NCBI GenBank assembly: GCA_036655355.1
Contig: JAVVQG010000014.1
Coordinates: 50,763-114,762 of the forward strand
Origin: JAUNSR01 sp036655355
Lineage (GTDB): Bacteria > Bacteroidota > Bacteroidia > Bacteroidales > JAUNSR01
Reading direction: 5' to 3'
DNA: 64,000 nucleotides
Under the pieces are notes generated by a model. It searched no databases. It was not told the DNA's origin and saw nothing but the letters and a program-made list of their open reading frames with translations. Below, in pieces: positions 43,561 through 51,520 of the stretch (position 1 is its first letter; the number at the start of each line of letters is the position of its first letter). The translations under genes were made by a program, and so were the position numbers.

Positions 43561-43791
43561 ATGAAGAAGAAAGTAAAATTAACCCCTATAGCAGATACCG
43601 CATTGCAGCGCGATTTCCGCATCTCCTTTTCGATGAATGAGAAGGAATACAATGCTGTTTGCCGCTATCTGGACCGCTATAAGATCGCGAATCGAAATCG
43701 TTGGTTTCGCGAAACGATTTTGACACATGTCCTTACTAAACTGGAAGAGAATCATCCTACTTTGTTCAATGAAAACGAAATGAGACGATAA
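43561..43791 (+). CDS. small conserved protein of unknown function
   Basis: A 76-residue basic cytoplasmic protein: MKKKVKLTPIADTALQRDFRISFSMNEKEYNAVCRYLDRYKIANRNRWFRETILTHVL in order, then an acidic tail. The central part looks like a ribbon-helix-helix or MobC-like DNA-binding fold (a beta strand RDFRISFSM, then two helices), but I cannot name the family. ATG 43561 is chosen because 43552 would place the start in the promoter box. It is followed 4 bases later by tadA, so the two are cotranscribed. Confidence 0.6.
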   Translation: MKKKVKLTPIADTALQRDFRISFSMNEKEYNAVCRYLDRYKIANRNRWFRETILTHVLTKLEENHPTLFNENEMRR

Positions 43792-43795
43792 ACCG

Positions 43796-44233
43796 ATGCT
43801 GGATGATCATTATTTTATGAGACAGGCTCTGATTGAAGCGCAAAAGGCGTATGATCAGGGAGAAGTGCCCGTGGGAGCCGTGGTGGTTTGCCGGGAACGT
43901 ATTATAGCCAGGGCGCACAATCTTACCGAGACCCTGAACGATGTGACGGCACATGCCGAGATGCAGGCCGTAACAGCCGCAGCCAATCTTTTAGGCGGGA
44001 AATACCTCACGGATTGTACACTTTATGTAACCCTCGAACCGTGTATTATGTGTGCCGGAGCCTTGGGGTGGTCGCAGATTCCGCGCATCGTGTATGGCGC
44101 GTCCGATGAGCGACGCGGTTTTTCGGTATTCGCTCCAAAATCGCTTCATCCCCGTACCGTTGTTACAAAGGGTGTAATGGAAGCCGAATGCTTGGCTTTG
44201 GTCAAAGAATTCTTTAAGAGTCGCAGAAAATAA
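43796..44233 (+). CDS. tadA: tRNA adenosine(34) deaminase
   Basis: A 145-residue zinc deaminase that converts A34 of tRNA-Arg(ACG) to inosine. The zinc site is HAE (residues 53-55) and PCIMC (82-86), with Glu55 as proton shuttle. GEVPVGAVVV and the terminal VMEAECLALVKEFFKSRRK also fit. It overlaps no gene, starts 4 bases after the small protein gene and ends at a good terminator. Confidence 0.93.
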   Translation: MLDDHYFMRQALIEAQKAYDQGEVPVGAVVVCRERIIARAHNLTETLNDVTAHAEMQAVTAAANLLGGKYLTDCTLYVTLEPCIMCAGALGWSQIPRIVYGASDERRGFSVFAPKSLHPRTVVTKGVMEAECLALVKEFFKSRRK

Positions 44234-44269
44234 AAAATCTCCGGGACACCAAGTGTTTCGGAGATTTTT
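44233..44269. terminator. terminator after tadA
   Basis: AAAAATCTCCG (44233-44243) pairs with CGGAGATTTTT (44259-44269); inner ACAC/GTGT extends the stem. It also lies at the end of the convergent sigma-factor gene. Confidence 0.88.
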
Positions 44270-44301
44270 GTTATCGGAAACAGCTGCTTGTTTCCGGTTA
44301 T

Positions 44302-44823
44302 CTAATACGCTTCCGCATAATCTTTTAAGAGTTCTTGCAAACGCTTTCTTGCAAAGAAGATTCGGCTCTTTATGGTTCCGACCGGTAATTGCATCTCATC
44401 CGCAATTTCACGGTATTTGTACCCTGCCACATGCATTGAAAACGGCGTTCTGAACTCCTCGGGAAACGCTCTGATAATTTTCGCGATCTCTTTCACCGTA
44501 TAAGATCCCTCGGGTGTTGGTAGTCCGCTCTCTTGAGAGAGATTCAGATGATAAAGTTCTTCGGTCTGATCCACAATCACTTGACAGCGCACGCTTTTTC
44601 TGTAATTGTTAATGAATACATTGCGCATGATGGTGTGCATCCATCCGCTGAAATTGGTATTGTCCACAAATTTCTCGTGATTCTCTAACGCTTTAAGTGT
44701 AGTCTCTTGTAATAAATCTTTGGCTGCTTCACGATTTGAAGTCAGCAGGCATCCATAGCGGAATAATTGGTTTTGAACTGTTAATAATCTCTCTTGAAAA
44801 TTCTTTAGTGCGATTAAATCCAT
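44302..44823 (-). CDS. ECF-family RNA polymerase sigma factor
   Basis: A 173-residue sigma-70 group 4 protein from ATG 44823 (MDLIALKNFQ). Region 2 is NQLFRYGCLLTSNREAAKDLLQETTLKALENHEKFVDNTNFSGWMHTIMRNVFINNYRK and region 4 is FPEEFRTPFSMHVAGYKYREIADEMQLPVGTIKSRIFFARKRLQELL, parts given in order. No anti-sigma gene is adjacent on the same strand, which is unusual for transmembrane-signalling ECFs. Upstream on the same strand lie a PAS-like/LuxR regulator and the tandem ThDP-like gene. Confidence 0.92.
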   Translation of the reverse strand: MDLIALKNFQERLLTVQNQLFRYGCLLTSNREAAKDLLQETTLKALENHEKFVDNTNFSGWMHTIMRNVFINNYRKSVRCQVIVDQTEELYHLNLSQESGLPTPEGSYTVKEIAKIIRAFPEEFRTPFSMHVAGYKYREIADEMQLPVGTIKSRIFFARKRLQELLKDYAEAY

Positions 44824-44974
44824 AAATAGAACGTTTAATTGATAAATGACTTTTATTCCTCTCAGATGCTTTTGTATGAGCACATAACAAAAATAACCGG
44901 CACGTCATTATCAAAAGGTACACTTTTGGGTGATTGGGTTTTAAAAGGTTGATTATCACCCAAAAGTGTGTTTT

Positions 44975-45715
44975 CTATATGAGGCCACGCGAAATCGCAT
45001 ATGAAACCGCTTCCGTAATGTTGCTGACTTCCATTTTCTGGAATAATTTTCTTTTAATCGACTTTAGTCCATCCTTGGAACGGTAGATGAGTTGGCAAAT
45101 CTCATTCTCTTTTTTCCCTTGAATCGCCAATCGCAACACTTCCTCCTCAATGTCTCTTAATAGCAAACGTTCGTTCTCAATCCATTTTTGAGAAGTCTCT
45201 GAAAAGGACCATTCTGTTAAACTGTTGTACTTGAAGATCGTTGCATGCCCTGTTTCGGAATGGGTGGAGATAATGGCATTACAGATCAACAACCACGGTT
45301 TTCCATCTTTACTGAGGAAGACGGGTGTCATACTTACGCAAATGGGTTTGTGATCCAAGTGATAATCCAACCTCAAGGAATAATATTTCCGTTCTTCAAG
45401 CGGTTTTTCAACGATAAACTCAAACCACAGTTGGGTGACCCGACTTAGGTACTCGATATCTTTTTCCGGTACGTACCTGCGATTGAATTCCGGTCCCAAT
45501 TCCTGAACTTCCTTCGGAGTGAGTCCACATAGAAATAGCGGATTATTTGAGACATAAAGAATCTCTCCTTTAAAAAAATCAATCAACGAGATACTCTGAT
45601 TCGTGATGCGGGATACGCCGTCAAGAATCTGAACATAGGAGTGTATCTGATCGTATAGGGGCTCGGAAACTTCCGAGATGTAATCGGGTAAACGTTTAAA
45701 ACCTCTTTTCGGCAT
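44975..45715 (-). CDS. LuxR-type transcriptional regulator with PAS-like N-terminal domain
   Basis: A 246-residue regulator. The N-terminal 160 residues resemble a PAS sensor (SLIDFFKGEILYVSNNPLFLCGLTPKEVQELG). The C-terminal 65 residues form a LuxR/NarL-type HTH (LLRDIEEEVLRLAIQGKKENEICQLIYRSKDGLKSIKRKLFQKMEV). No receiver domain is present. It lies 49 bases downstream of the tandem ThDP-like gene on the same strand, so the two are probably cotranscribed, and a ligand or redox signal related to that protein is possible. Confidence 0.75.
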   Translation of the reverse strand: MPKRGFKRLPDYISEVSEPLYDQIHSYVQILDGVSRITNQSISLIDFFKGEILYVSNNPLFLCGLTPKEVQELGPEFNRRYVPEKDIEYLSRVTQLWFEFIVEKPLEERKYYSLRLDYHLDHKPICVSMTPVFLSKDGKPWLLICNAIISTHSETGHATIFKYNSLTEWSFSETSQKWIENERLLLRDIEEEVLRLAIQGKKENEICQLIYRSKDGLKSIKRKLFQKMEVSNITEAVSYAISRGLI

Positions 45716-45764
45716 ATTGAATCAATTCATAGAATAAGTGATTTCATTTGAATATACTCTCCCT

Positions 45765-48700
45765 CTATTGCCACTCATCGTCTTTTAATTCCGTTGGTAA
45801 TAATCCGAAGATCTGCATGTACAGATTTTTGCCATTATCGATGTACAGATTCTCCAGAATGGTTCGGTGTTTGTTTACCAATACCGGAATCAGCGGAGGA
45901 ACTTTGACAAGAGCTGTTTTGGCTGTATAGATATCCGCGATCACAAATCCGGGAATGTTGAAAATCAAAGAGATGTGTTGCGCCAAGTCATCCAAAGCGG
46001 TGATGGTGATCCCTTTTGAGTTCTCGAACCCGAAGAGTCTCGAATAGGCGATGGTTGGATCTTCGTCCCACAGGTGAAGCACGAATATTTTCAGGTTGCT
46101 CTTTTCGCGTACTACCGTTCGTAAGTTGTCGATCTGTTTCCTGAATGAGATGTTGGTGGTGATCACCACTTTGGGTATCTGATTGTTTTCCATATCGGCA
46201 CCCAGTGCGAAAGCGGTGCTGTTGCAACTGTATATATTATCGCCGGTTGAGAAAAAACGCCTTGTATCGTGGCTGTTCAGAATCATCGACGAGAGGTACC
46301 ACGGAATCACCATGTCTGCCGTTATCCAGGCATTCATCGGAGCTGATTGATTGATTCGTTCAATCACGCCTTCAAAAATGATGCTGTTTAGTTTTTTCTC
46401 TTTCTCCTGAATCGCTTTTAAATAGGTATCGTATTCACTCTGATATTTCTCTTTGCACTGCACGGCAAACTTACCGGAAGTGTCTTTAGGCTCTATTTTT
46501 TCAAGTAGTTGTTTGAGTGTTGGCTTAATATCCCCTACCAAACCGATATCCACGGCATGGGTAAGTCCCAGATTGGTCGGATTGATGTCGATCTGTACCA
46601 CGGTAGCTGTTTTGGAGATGGGGTTCTCAAACGGAAACTCAATGCCGAGAAGCAGGAGTAAGTCGCATTTTTTGAGCGCATCCTCCAAGACGGAGGTGCA
46701 AAGCAATCCCGGCATTCCCAACGGATACGGGTTGTCATCGAATAGGTCTTTCGATTTGAAAGTCCATCCCAACGGGGCCTGAATCAGTTGCGATAACTGA
46801 AGCACCTCTTCGGCGGCTTTCCGGCATCCTCCTCCCGCAAATATCACCGGATAGGAGGCTTGATTGATCAGTGAGGCAAGGTGCAGGAGCTCCTCCTCGC
46901 ATGGGTATTCTATGGATTGTATATAAGGAGATTCGAATATATCGCTGCATTTCGGTTCTTCTGCCAATTCATAGATATTTTGGAATAGCACAGAGCCGAT
47001 ATTCCGAATCTGGATCGCCTCGGCTATCGCCTCTCCGATAATGAAGTTCAGGTCTTTGTGCAGGTCGGCGATCTGGTGATAACCGGAAAGCGTATTCACA
47101 ATCTTGTGAATCACAAAGGCCTCCTTGATGATGCGTTGTTTACACTCCATCGTATTGATGAATACCAGGAAGAGGATGGGCAGGTGGTGCCTTTTGGCTT
47201 CGTAGATTCCGGGTACCATGCTGAGCACCTCGTGTAGGTTAGAGGCAATGCAAACGCCGATACGCTCTTCCGCACTCTCTGCGCCGATGGCCGCATAAAA
47301 TACGTTCCGACTGGAGTATAACGGACAGATCTTCCGGCCCTCTTCCGATTTCAATACCGTGGAACTGATGGTGTCTCCCTGACAGAATACGGTGCCGGTA
47401 TTTAATTTATTCAAAGAGTCCAACACCTTTTTCATCAGTTTATTCGGAATCGGTCCGTAGCGATAGGAGGGTACTTCGATCAATAAGTCGGACGGTACAT
47501 CGACACAGATTTCCAAAATGGAGCTGTGGTTGTAATTCAACCAGTGTTCTACACCCACTAATATGTCGGGAGTGCCATTCAATTGGTAATAGGCGATTCC
47601 CATCGCTTTGCAGAGGTTCTCCAACTCCGATTTCTTTTGGCAAGCTGTATTGAATGAGATGATTTTAATGTTGTAGTGTGGATTTGCCAACGGGAGCAAG
47701 CAACTGATCTGGCTGAGGAGGGCCTTCGAATCCAAAATACCGATTACCTGTGGTGCCGTTTTTGAAAATAGCATCCCCATTGCCATAAAAATGGTATTGC
47801 CATCACCCTGCAGGTCATCCAAATGGCAGATAAAGCGCCTCTGGTCCGAATCCACGAGGATGTTTTGGAAGAAGAACGCAGCATATCCTTCCGCACAAAG
47901 GCAGGAATTCCGTTCCAACTTGTTATTCAACAGTTCGGCAAGCTTGTTCAGCACTTCCGGAACGGCACCTTTGGGATCGTAAATCTGCTTTTCATGCTCC
48001 TGGTGTTTCTTTACCAAGTGATCTACGAACGTGGTGTCTTTCTTCTGCTGAATTAGCGGGAGTAGGTTGATCAGCGTGTTTTTGATATCGCCCCGGTAGA
48101 TTCGTTTGGTTTGCTCCTGATCCACTCCGCTCAGCGAGAAGGGTGAAATCTGAATTATTTTTACCTTATCGCCGAACTCGCAGAAGTTCTTCTGTGAATA
48201 GTCAAGAAGTAATAACAACTCCGAGCTGCCGATCGCCTCATATGCCGCCCGTTGTGCCCAATGTCCGTAGATTCCCACCGGGTAGCTGACATTTCCGGAC
48301 AAAGGTGCCCGAAGTCCCGGATTAAAGGCTACGGGACTTAAAAGCAGTTTTGATAACGATTCAATTTCCGGTATCGCTTGAACGCAATGTTTGCCACATA
48401 GAATCGTAATTTTCTCATACTGGTTAAGCAACGATGCCAACTCCTCCAACTTGTGCTGAGGCGGCAGAATCACCGGGTTACTCTCATATGATTTAGCCCG
48501 TTTGGTATTGTTGTACCTGGCTTCTTTGGAGAGGAGATGCCGACCGATCAATAAGATCGCCACCCTGTTTTCTGCGACGGCATATTGTAAACAATGTAAA
48601 ATCATGCGAGGCGTCTCCACCGCTTCGGTCAACACCTGAACAAACAGGTCGGCATTCTGCAGGAGTGGCATGAACATGCTCTCCGGAGTCATGTCGTAAT

Positions 48701-49001
48701 CGTCCACGACACAGGCAACCAATAAGGAGGAGCGACTTCTGTTGAGCTCGTAAAGCGGAGCCAGCGATTCCAAAAGGGTGGAAGTAGATGGGAAAACGCA
48801 CACACCCGTCGAATTGTCAAGCTCGGCTTGAGCGGCTGCCGCTACACAGATCTTTTCGGCATCAGCCATTTGCAAGGCGGTGGGGAGCCCTTTCTCATCC
48901 CATTTGAAATAATCCGTATGATTCGCATCAAGAACCCAGATGTTATCGATATTCGAGTTCTTACAAATATTGGCGAATATATTCTGAAAGTTGCATTTCA
49001 T
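45765..49001 (-). CDS. tandem degenerate ThDP-dependent enzyme-like protein (two POX/acetolactate-synthase-like modules)
   Basis: A 1078-residue cytoplasmic protein that appears to hold two full pyruvate-oxidase-type modules. Module 1: PYR-like about 1-165, central nucleotide-binding-like 185-320, PP-like 345-510. Module 2: PYR-like about 528-695, central 700-835 (VIFAGGGCRKAAEEVLQLSQLIQAPLG and LLLLLGIEFPFENP, a strong match), PP-like 870-1040. The ThDP/Mg motif GDG...N is lost in both PP domains: module 1 reads ILDSKALLSQ, module 2 TTNISFRKQ. The activating Glu is plausibly kept in module 1 (E49) but appears as SRN in module 2 (about 564-566). It is therefore probably a pseudoenzyme, a binding or structural protein, or a very divergent enzyme. 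A normal relative would be a single 550-residue unit. It starts right after leader copy F. Confidence 0.65.
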   Translation of the reverse strand: MKCNFQNIFANICKNSNIDNIWVLDANHTDYFKWDEKGLPTALQMADAEKICVAAAAQAELDNSTGVCVFPSTSTLLESLAPLYELNRSRSSLLVACVVDDYDMTPESMFMPLLQNADLFVQVLTEAVETPRMILHCLQYAVAENRVAILLIGRHLLSKEARYNNTKRAKSYESNPVILPPQHKLEELASLLNQYEKITILCGKHCVQAIPEIESLSKLLLSPVAFNPGLRAPLSGNVSYPVGIYGHWAQRAAYEAIGSSELLLLLDYSQKNFCEFGDKVKIIQISPFSLSGVDQEQTKRIYRGDIKNTLINLLPLIQQKKDTTFVDHLVKKHQEHEKQIYDPKGAVPEVLNKLAELLNNKLERNSCLCAEGYAAFFFQNILVDSDQRRFICHLDDLQGDGNTIFMAMGMLFSKTAPQVIGILDSKALLSQISCLLPLANPHYNIKIISFNTACQKKSELENLCKAMGIAYYQLNGTPDILVGVEHWLNYNHSSILEICVDVPSDLLIEVPSYRYGPIPNKLMKKVLDSLNKLNTGTVFCQGDTISSTVLKSEEGRKICPLYSSRNVFYAAIGAESAEERIGVCIASNLHEVLSMVPGIYEAKRHHLPILFLVFINTMECKQRIIKEAFVIHKIVNTLSGYHQIADLHKDLNFIIGEAIAEAIQIRNIGSVLFQNIYELAEEPKCSDIFESPYIQSIEYPCEEELLHLASLINQASYPVIFAGGGCRKAAEEVLQLSQLIQAPLGWTFKSKDLFDDNPYPLGMPGLLCTSVLEDALKKCDLLLLLGIEFPFENPISKTATVVQIDINPTNLGLTHAVDIGLVGDIKPTLKQLLEKIEPKDTSGKFAVQCKEKYQSEYDTYLKAIQEKEKKLNSIIFEGVIERINQSAPMNAWITADMVIPWYLSSMILNSHDTRRFFSTGDNIYSCNSTAFALGADMENNQIPKVVITTNISFRKQIDNLRTVVREKSNLKIFVLHLWDEDPTIAYSRLFGFENSKGITITALDDLAQHISLIFNIPGFVIADIYTAKTALVKVPPLIPVLVNKHRTILENLYIDNGKNLYMQIFGLLPTELKDDEWQ

Positions 49002-49100
49002 TTCTATCTAGTTTTTTCACCTGAAGGTCAAATACCTCCTCTCTTTCCCTTTGGTCGGGTATCTCGACGGTATTATCTCCCCACGGGGTAGCGGTTTCAT
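49002..49100 (-). promoter_or_regulatory. recurrent GATACCC/TTTGACCTT leader element, copy F
   Basis: Minus strand: ATGAAACCGCT, hairpin CCCC-GT-GGGG, GAGATAATACC, GTCG-AGATACC-CGAC, CAAAGG, then GGTATTTGACCTT (GGTATT can pair with AATACC) and GATAGAAATG at the start of the tandem ThDP-like gene. Same order of blocks as copies B and C with different stem sequences. Confidence 0.5.
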
Positions 49101-49264
49101 AATCATTTCGTTAGTAATAACGTACTTCGTTCGAATGAGGTTCGGAAAAAACGGGAATAATTAATCACTTGATTCATCCTTTTTAACCTCCAATCTGAAG
49201 GGGCGTTTAAACATTTACCCGATAAAATGCATTATCCTTTTGATAGATATAAAATTGATGCGAT

Positions 49265-49607
49265 ATGAAAAGGTTTGAGATGGGGTATATAGGGATAATT
49301 CTGATTATTCTTCCGCTGTTATTCTCTTTCGACAGTGCAAAAAAAGTGGGCGATGCGATCTCTTCCGATCCGCTCCCTTCCTGGAACGAGACGGAGGTCA
49401 AGCAAAAGCTGATCGCTTATGTAGAAACGGCGCATGTTCAGATTCCCACACATGGCATTGTTGTTAAACCACGACGATGCGGAACGGGAATATGTGTATG
49501 AATCGTATCACGGAAAACCGGTTCCCGCCTGGCGAGATTCCATGCGTGTGAATAATTGGATTACCGTAGATATGTCTAAGGCGTTTAAAACGGTTTGGCT
49601 GAAATAG
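49265..49607 (+). pseudogene. HAD-family phosphatase gene with catalytic core deleted
   Basis: The 5' part encodes a signal/anchor (MGYIGIILIILPLLFSFDSAKK) and LPSWNETEVKQKLIAYVETA, the usual beginning of a family of exported haloacid-dehalogenase-like hydrolases. The frame then shifts, and from about 49443 the other frame encodes PHMALLLNHDDAEREYVYES...WITVDMSKAFKTVWLK to TAG 49607, the usual end of the same family (HHDDAEREYAYD...GWTVVDMKxDWK). The roughly 200 residues between, including the DxDGT nucleophile motif, are missing. A single deletion near 49443 that also broke the frame explains this. Confidence 0.6.
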
Positions 49608-49720
49608 TTTGGGAATTTATGTATATTTGGAAAAATCAACAATTTTTGTTCAGGTGTGTCGTCTTAATAAATAGACATTTAGTCAGCCTTAGATTAATGC
49701 CATATTGAAAATATATTTAG

Positions 49721-50944
49721 ATGAATTTAGATTTGCTATTTTATTCTGTTGCACTTTGTTATCTCTGTGTCTCTTTTGTTTGTGTCTTAATGAATTACTC
49801 TACCCTGAAGCGGATGAGTGAAGTAATAGAGGTTAGAATCAGGTATGTGATAAACGTTACTACGCTGACTAATGGATTGAAAATGTTGCAGATACCCTAC
49901 CTTTTTAACATTGATTCACCGCTCTTTTTATTTTATGTCACGGTAGTGGATCTATTGGTTTATCTTCCTTTGAATATCCTTTTCTGGATCTATTATCTGG
50001 ATATTCTCCAACAACAACGAAAAGTTCTTTATACATTATTCGCGCTATCCGCGGGGATGATTCTCGCGATCGCGTGGATGGTTTTTTATCATCCCTCTTC
50101 GTTGGTAGTATATAAGAATAACCTCTTTTGGAGTGTTCTGACACTTCTATTCTCACAATTGGTGTTGTTTATGATTTTTATATTTAAGGGATATCGTTCG
50201 GAGATTCTCTCATATAAAATGAATTTCTCAAACGATCTGCAATTTCCCAAGTCATACATTCTCCCGAGTGCTTCTGTAATTATTCTGGGTCTGTTGTTGA
50301 ATATATTCTCTTTCATTGGACAAAGCAACTGGGTAAAGATGTTTATTACGCTCTATTTTATGGGTTTAATGCTCTACGTGAGACTTTATTGGATTCCGCA
50401 CAACTATCTTTTTAGTCCGATTACAGTACGGGTGAAAAAATACTTAGGGGAACACAAAAAGGAAGAGACGTATATCCCGGAATCCAAAGAGGATGAAACG
50501 GGAGGAGTTGTAGATTCCAGAGATGCATTGTATCAGTCGATTCTTGAGAATGTGAACAAGGAGATCAGGGAACGGGCTTTGTACTTGAATCCGGAGTTGC
50601 ATTTGTCAGACCTGTTACCTTACCTTAATACAAATCGTACCTATCTCTCGAAAGCGATTAACCAAAACGAACACATGAATTTTTATCGCTTGATTCTTTC
50701 CTATCGGATCCACTATCTGAGGGAGCTGATGCGTAAGCATCCCGATATCAAATTCAACGATGCAGCCATCGCATCGGGGTTTGGTTCTTCAAAGAGTCTT
50801 TCGCGCATATTTCGTCAAGAGCTGGATCTGACCCCTACGAAATTCAAAAGTATGTCTGTCCGCGAACAAGACGATTTACTTCAGGAATATAAATTGTCGC
50901 TTTATACGGAAAAAGAATCAAATGCCACTATATTAATCAGATAA
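49721..50944 (+). CDS. membrane-anchored AraC-type transcriptional regulator
   Basis: A 407-residue protein. The N-terminal half has about six hydrophobic helices (LLFYSVALCYLCVSFVCVLM, LFLFYVTVVDLLVYLPLNILFWIYY, VLYTLFALSAGMILAIAWMVFY, LFWSVLTLLFSQLVLFMIFIF, SASVIILGLLLNIFSFIG, FITLYFMGLMLYVRLYW). A linker leads to an AraC-type double HTH at about 290-385 (LSDLLPYLNTNRTYLSKAIN and FNDAAIASGFGSSKSLSRIFRQELDLTPTKFK). It could sense a membrane or periplasmic signal. Targets are unknown; the nearest gene is the small protein at 51136. Confidence 0.82.
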   Translation: MNLDLLFYSVALCYLCVSFVCVLMNYSTLKRMSEVIEVRIRYVINVTTLTNGLKMLQIPYLFNIDSPLFLFYVTVVDLLVYLPLNILFWIYYLDILQQQRKVLYTLFALSAGMILAIAWMVFYHPSSLVVYKNNLFWSVLTLLFSQLVLFMIFIFKGYRSEILSYKMNFSNDLQFPKSYILPSASVIILGLLLNIFSFIGQSNWVKMFITLYFMGLMLYVRLYWIPHNYLFSPITVRVKKYLGEHKKEETYIPESKEDETGGVVDSRDALYQSILENVNKEIRERALYLNPELHLSDLLPYLNTNRTYLSKAINQNEHMNFYRLILSYRIHYLRELMRKHPDIKFNDAAIASGFGSSKSLSRIFRQELDLTPTKFKSMSVREQDDLLQEYKLSLYTEKESNATILIR

Positions 50945-51135
50945 AGAAGTTTGTTCAGAAATGGAATTCGATTTTCCATTTCAGTAAACCTTTTTTTTAC
51001 CGATTCGGAAATTATGGGCGGTTTTTGACGGATTGTGAATTTAAATGAACCCCCTGTGAACTCGTCCGAGGAGAACTTATCTATTTTGGAGACTCAAATT
51101 TATTAACCAATTAAAGGGTTGACATTAACTTGTAT

Positions 51136-51429
51136 ATGAAACAAAAGTATTTAAGTGAAATTTCTTCAGAAAAGATCATTATCGGCGATTACCTGAAATC
51201 ATTGTTGACAAGGATCTTCCATTCTTCTCATGTAGACCGTGATTATACGATGGAGGGGTGTAGCAAATGGAAAGTGAAACTGTGTGTGTACAAAGAGGAT
51301 CAGACCAAGAGAAGGATGCATCTCTATTCGGATGAAGGATCTGTATCGATTAAGGATATGGAGGAGTTGAAACTAGTTGAATTAAAAGAGGGGTTGTATT
51401 TTCTACATGTGGTCAAAGAGGGCGAATAA
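51136..51429 (+). CDS. small protein of unknown function
   Basis: A 97-residue protein (start MKQKYLSEISSEKIIIGDYLKSLLTRIFHSS; an ATG two codons earlier is also in frame). It has no signal peptide and no membrane segment. The C-terminal half alternates strands and charged turns (KWKVKLCVYKEDQTKRRMHLYSDEG, ELKEGLYFLHVVKEGE). No family is recognised. It stands alone between the membrane AraC regulator and a terminator and starts in an A/T-rich TTGTATATG context. Confidence 0.5.
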   Translation: MKQKYLSEISSEKIIIGDYLKSLLTRIFHSSHVDRDYTMEGCSKWKVKLCVYKEDQTKRRMHLYSDEGSVSIKDMEELKLVELKEGLYFLHVVKEGE

Positions 51430-51458
51430 GGCACGATTAACCGTCTGACTTAAATCGC

Positions 51459-51508
51459 AAAAAAAATGCCGGATCGATTCAAGGAATGAATCTACCCGGC
51501 ATTTTTTT
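51459..51508. terminator. bidirectional terminator between 51429 and the ABC permease gene
   Basis: AAAAAAATGCCGG (to 51472) and CCGGCATTTTTTT (51496-51508) with inner ATTC/GAAT pairing. It serves the small gene on plus and the ABC genes on minus. Confidence 0.92.
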
Positions 51509-51520
51509 GTTTCGTATAAT

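Noticed and set aside
49002..49100. TPP riboswitch ahead of the ThDP-like gene, suggested by GAGATAATACC and GAGATACCC
   Set aside because: The second half of the TPP aptamer (ACCTGATC...GGATAATGCC...AGGGA) is absent, and the same GAGATACCC block occurs before unrelated genes, so it belongs to the recurrent leader element instead.
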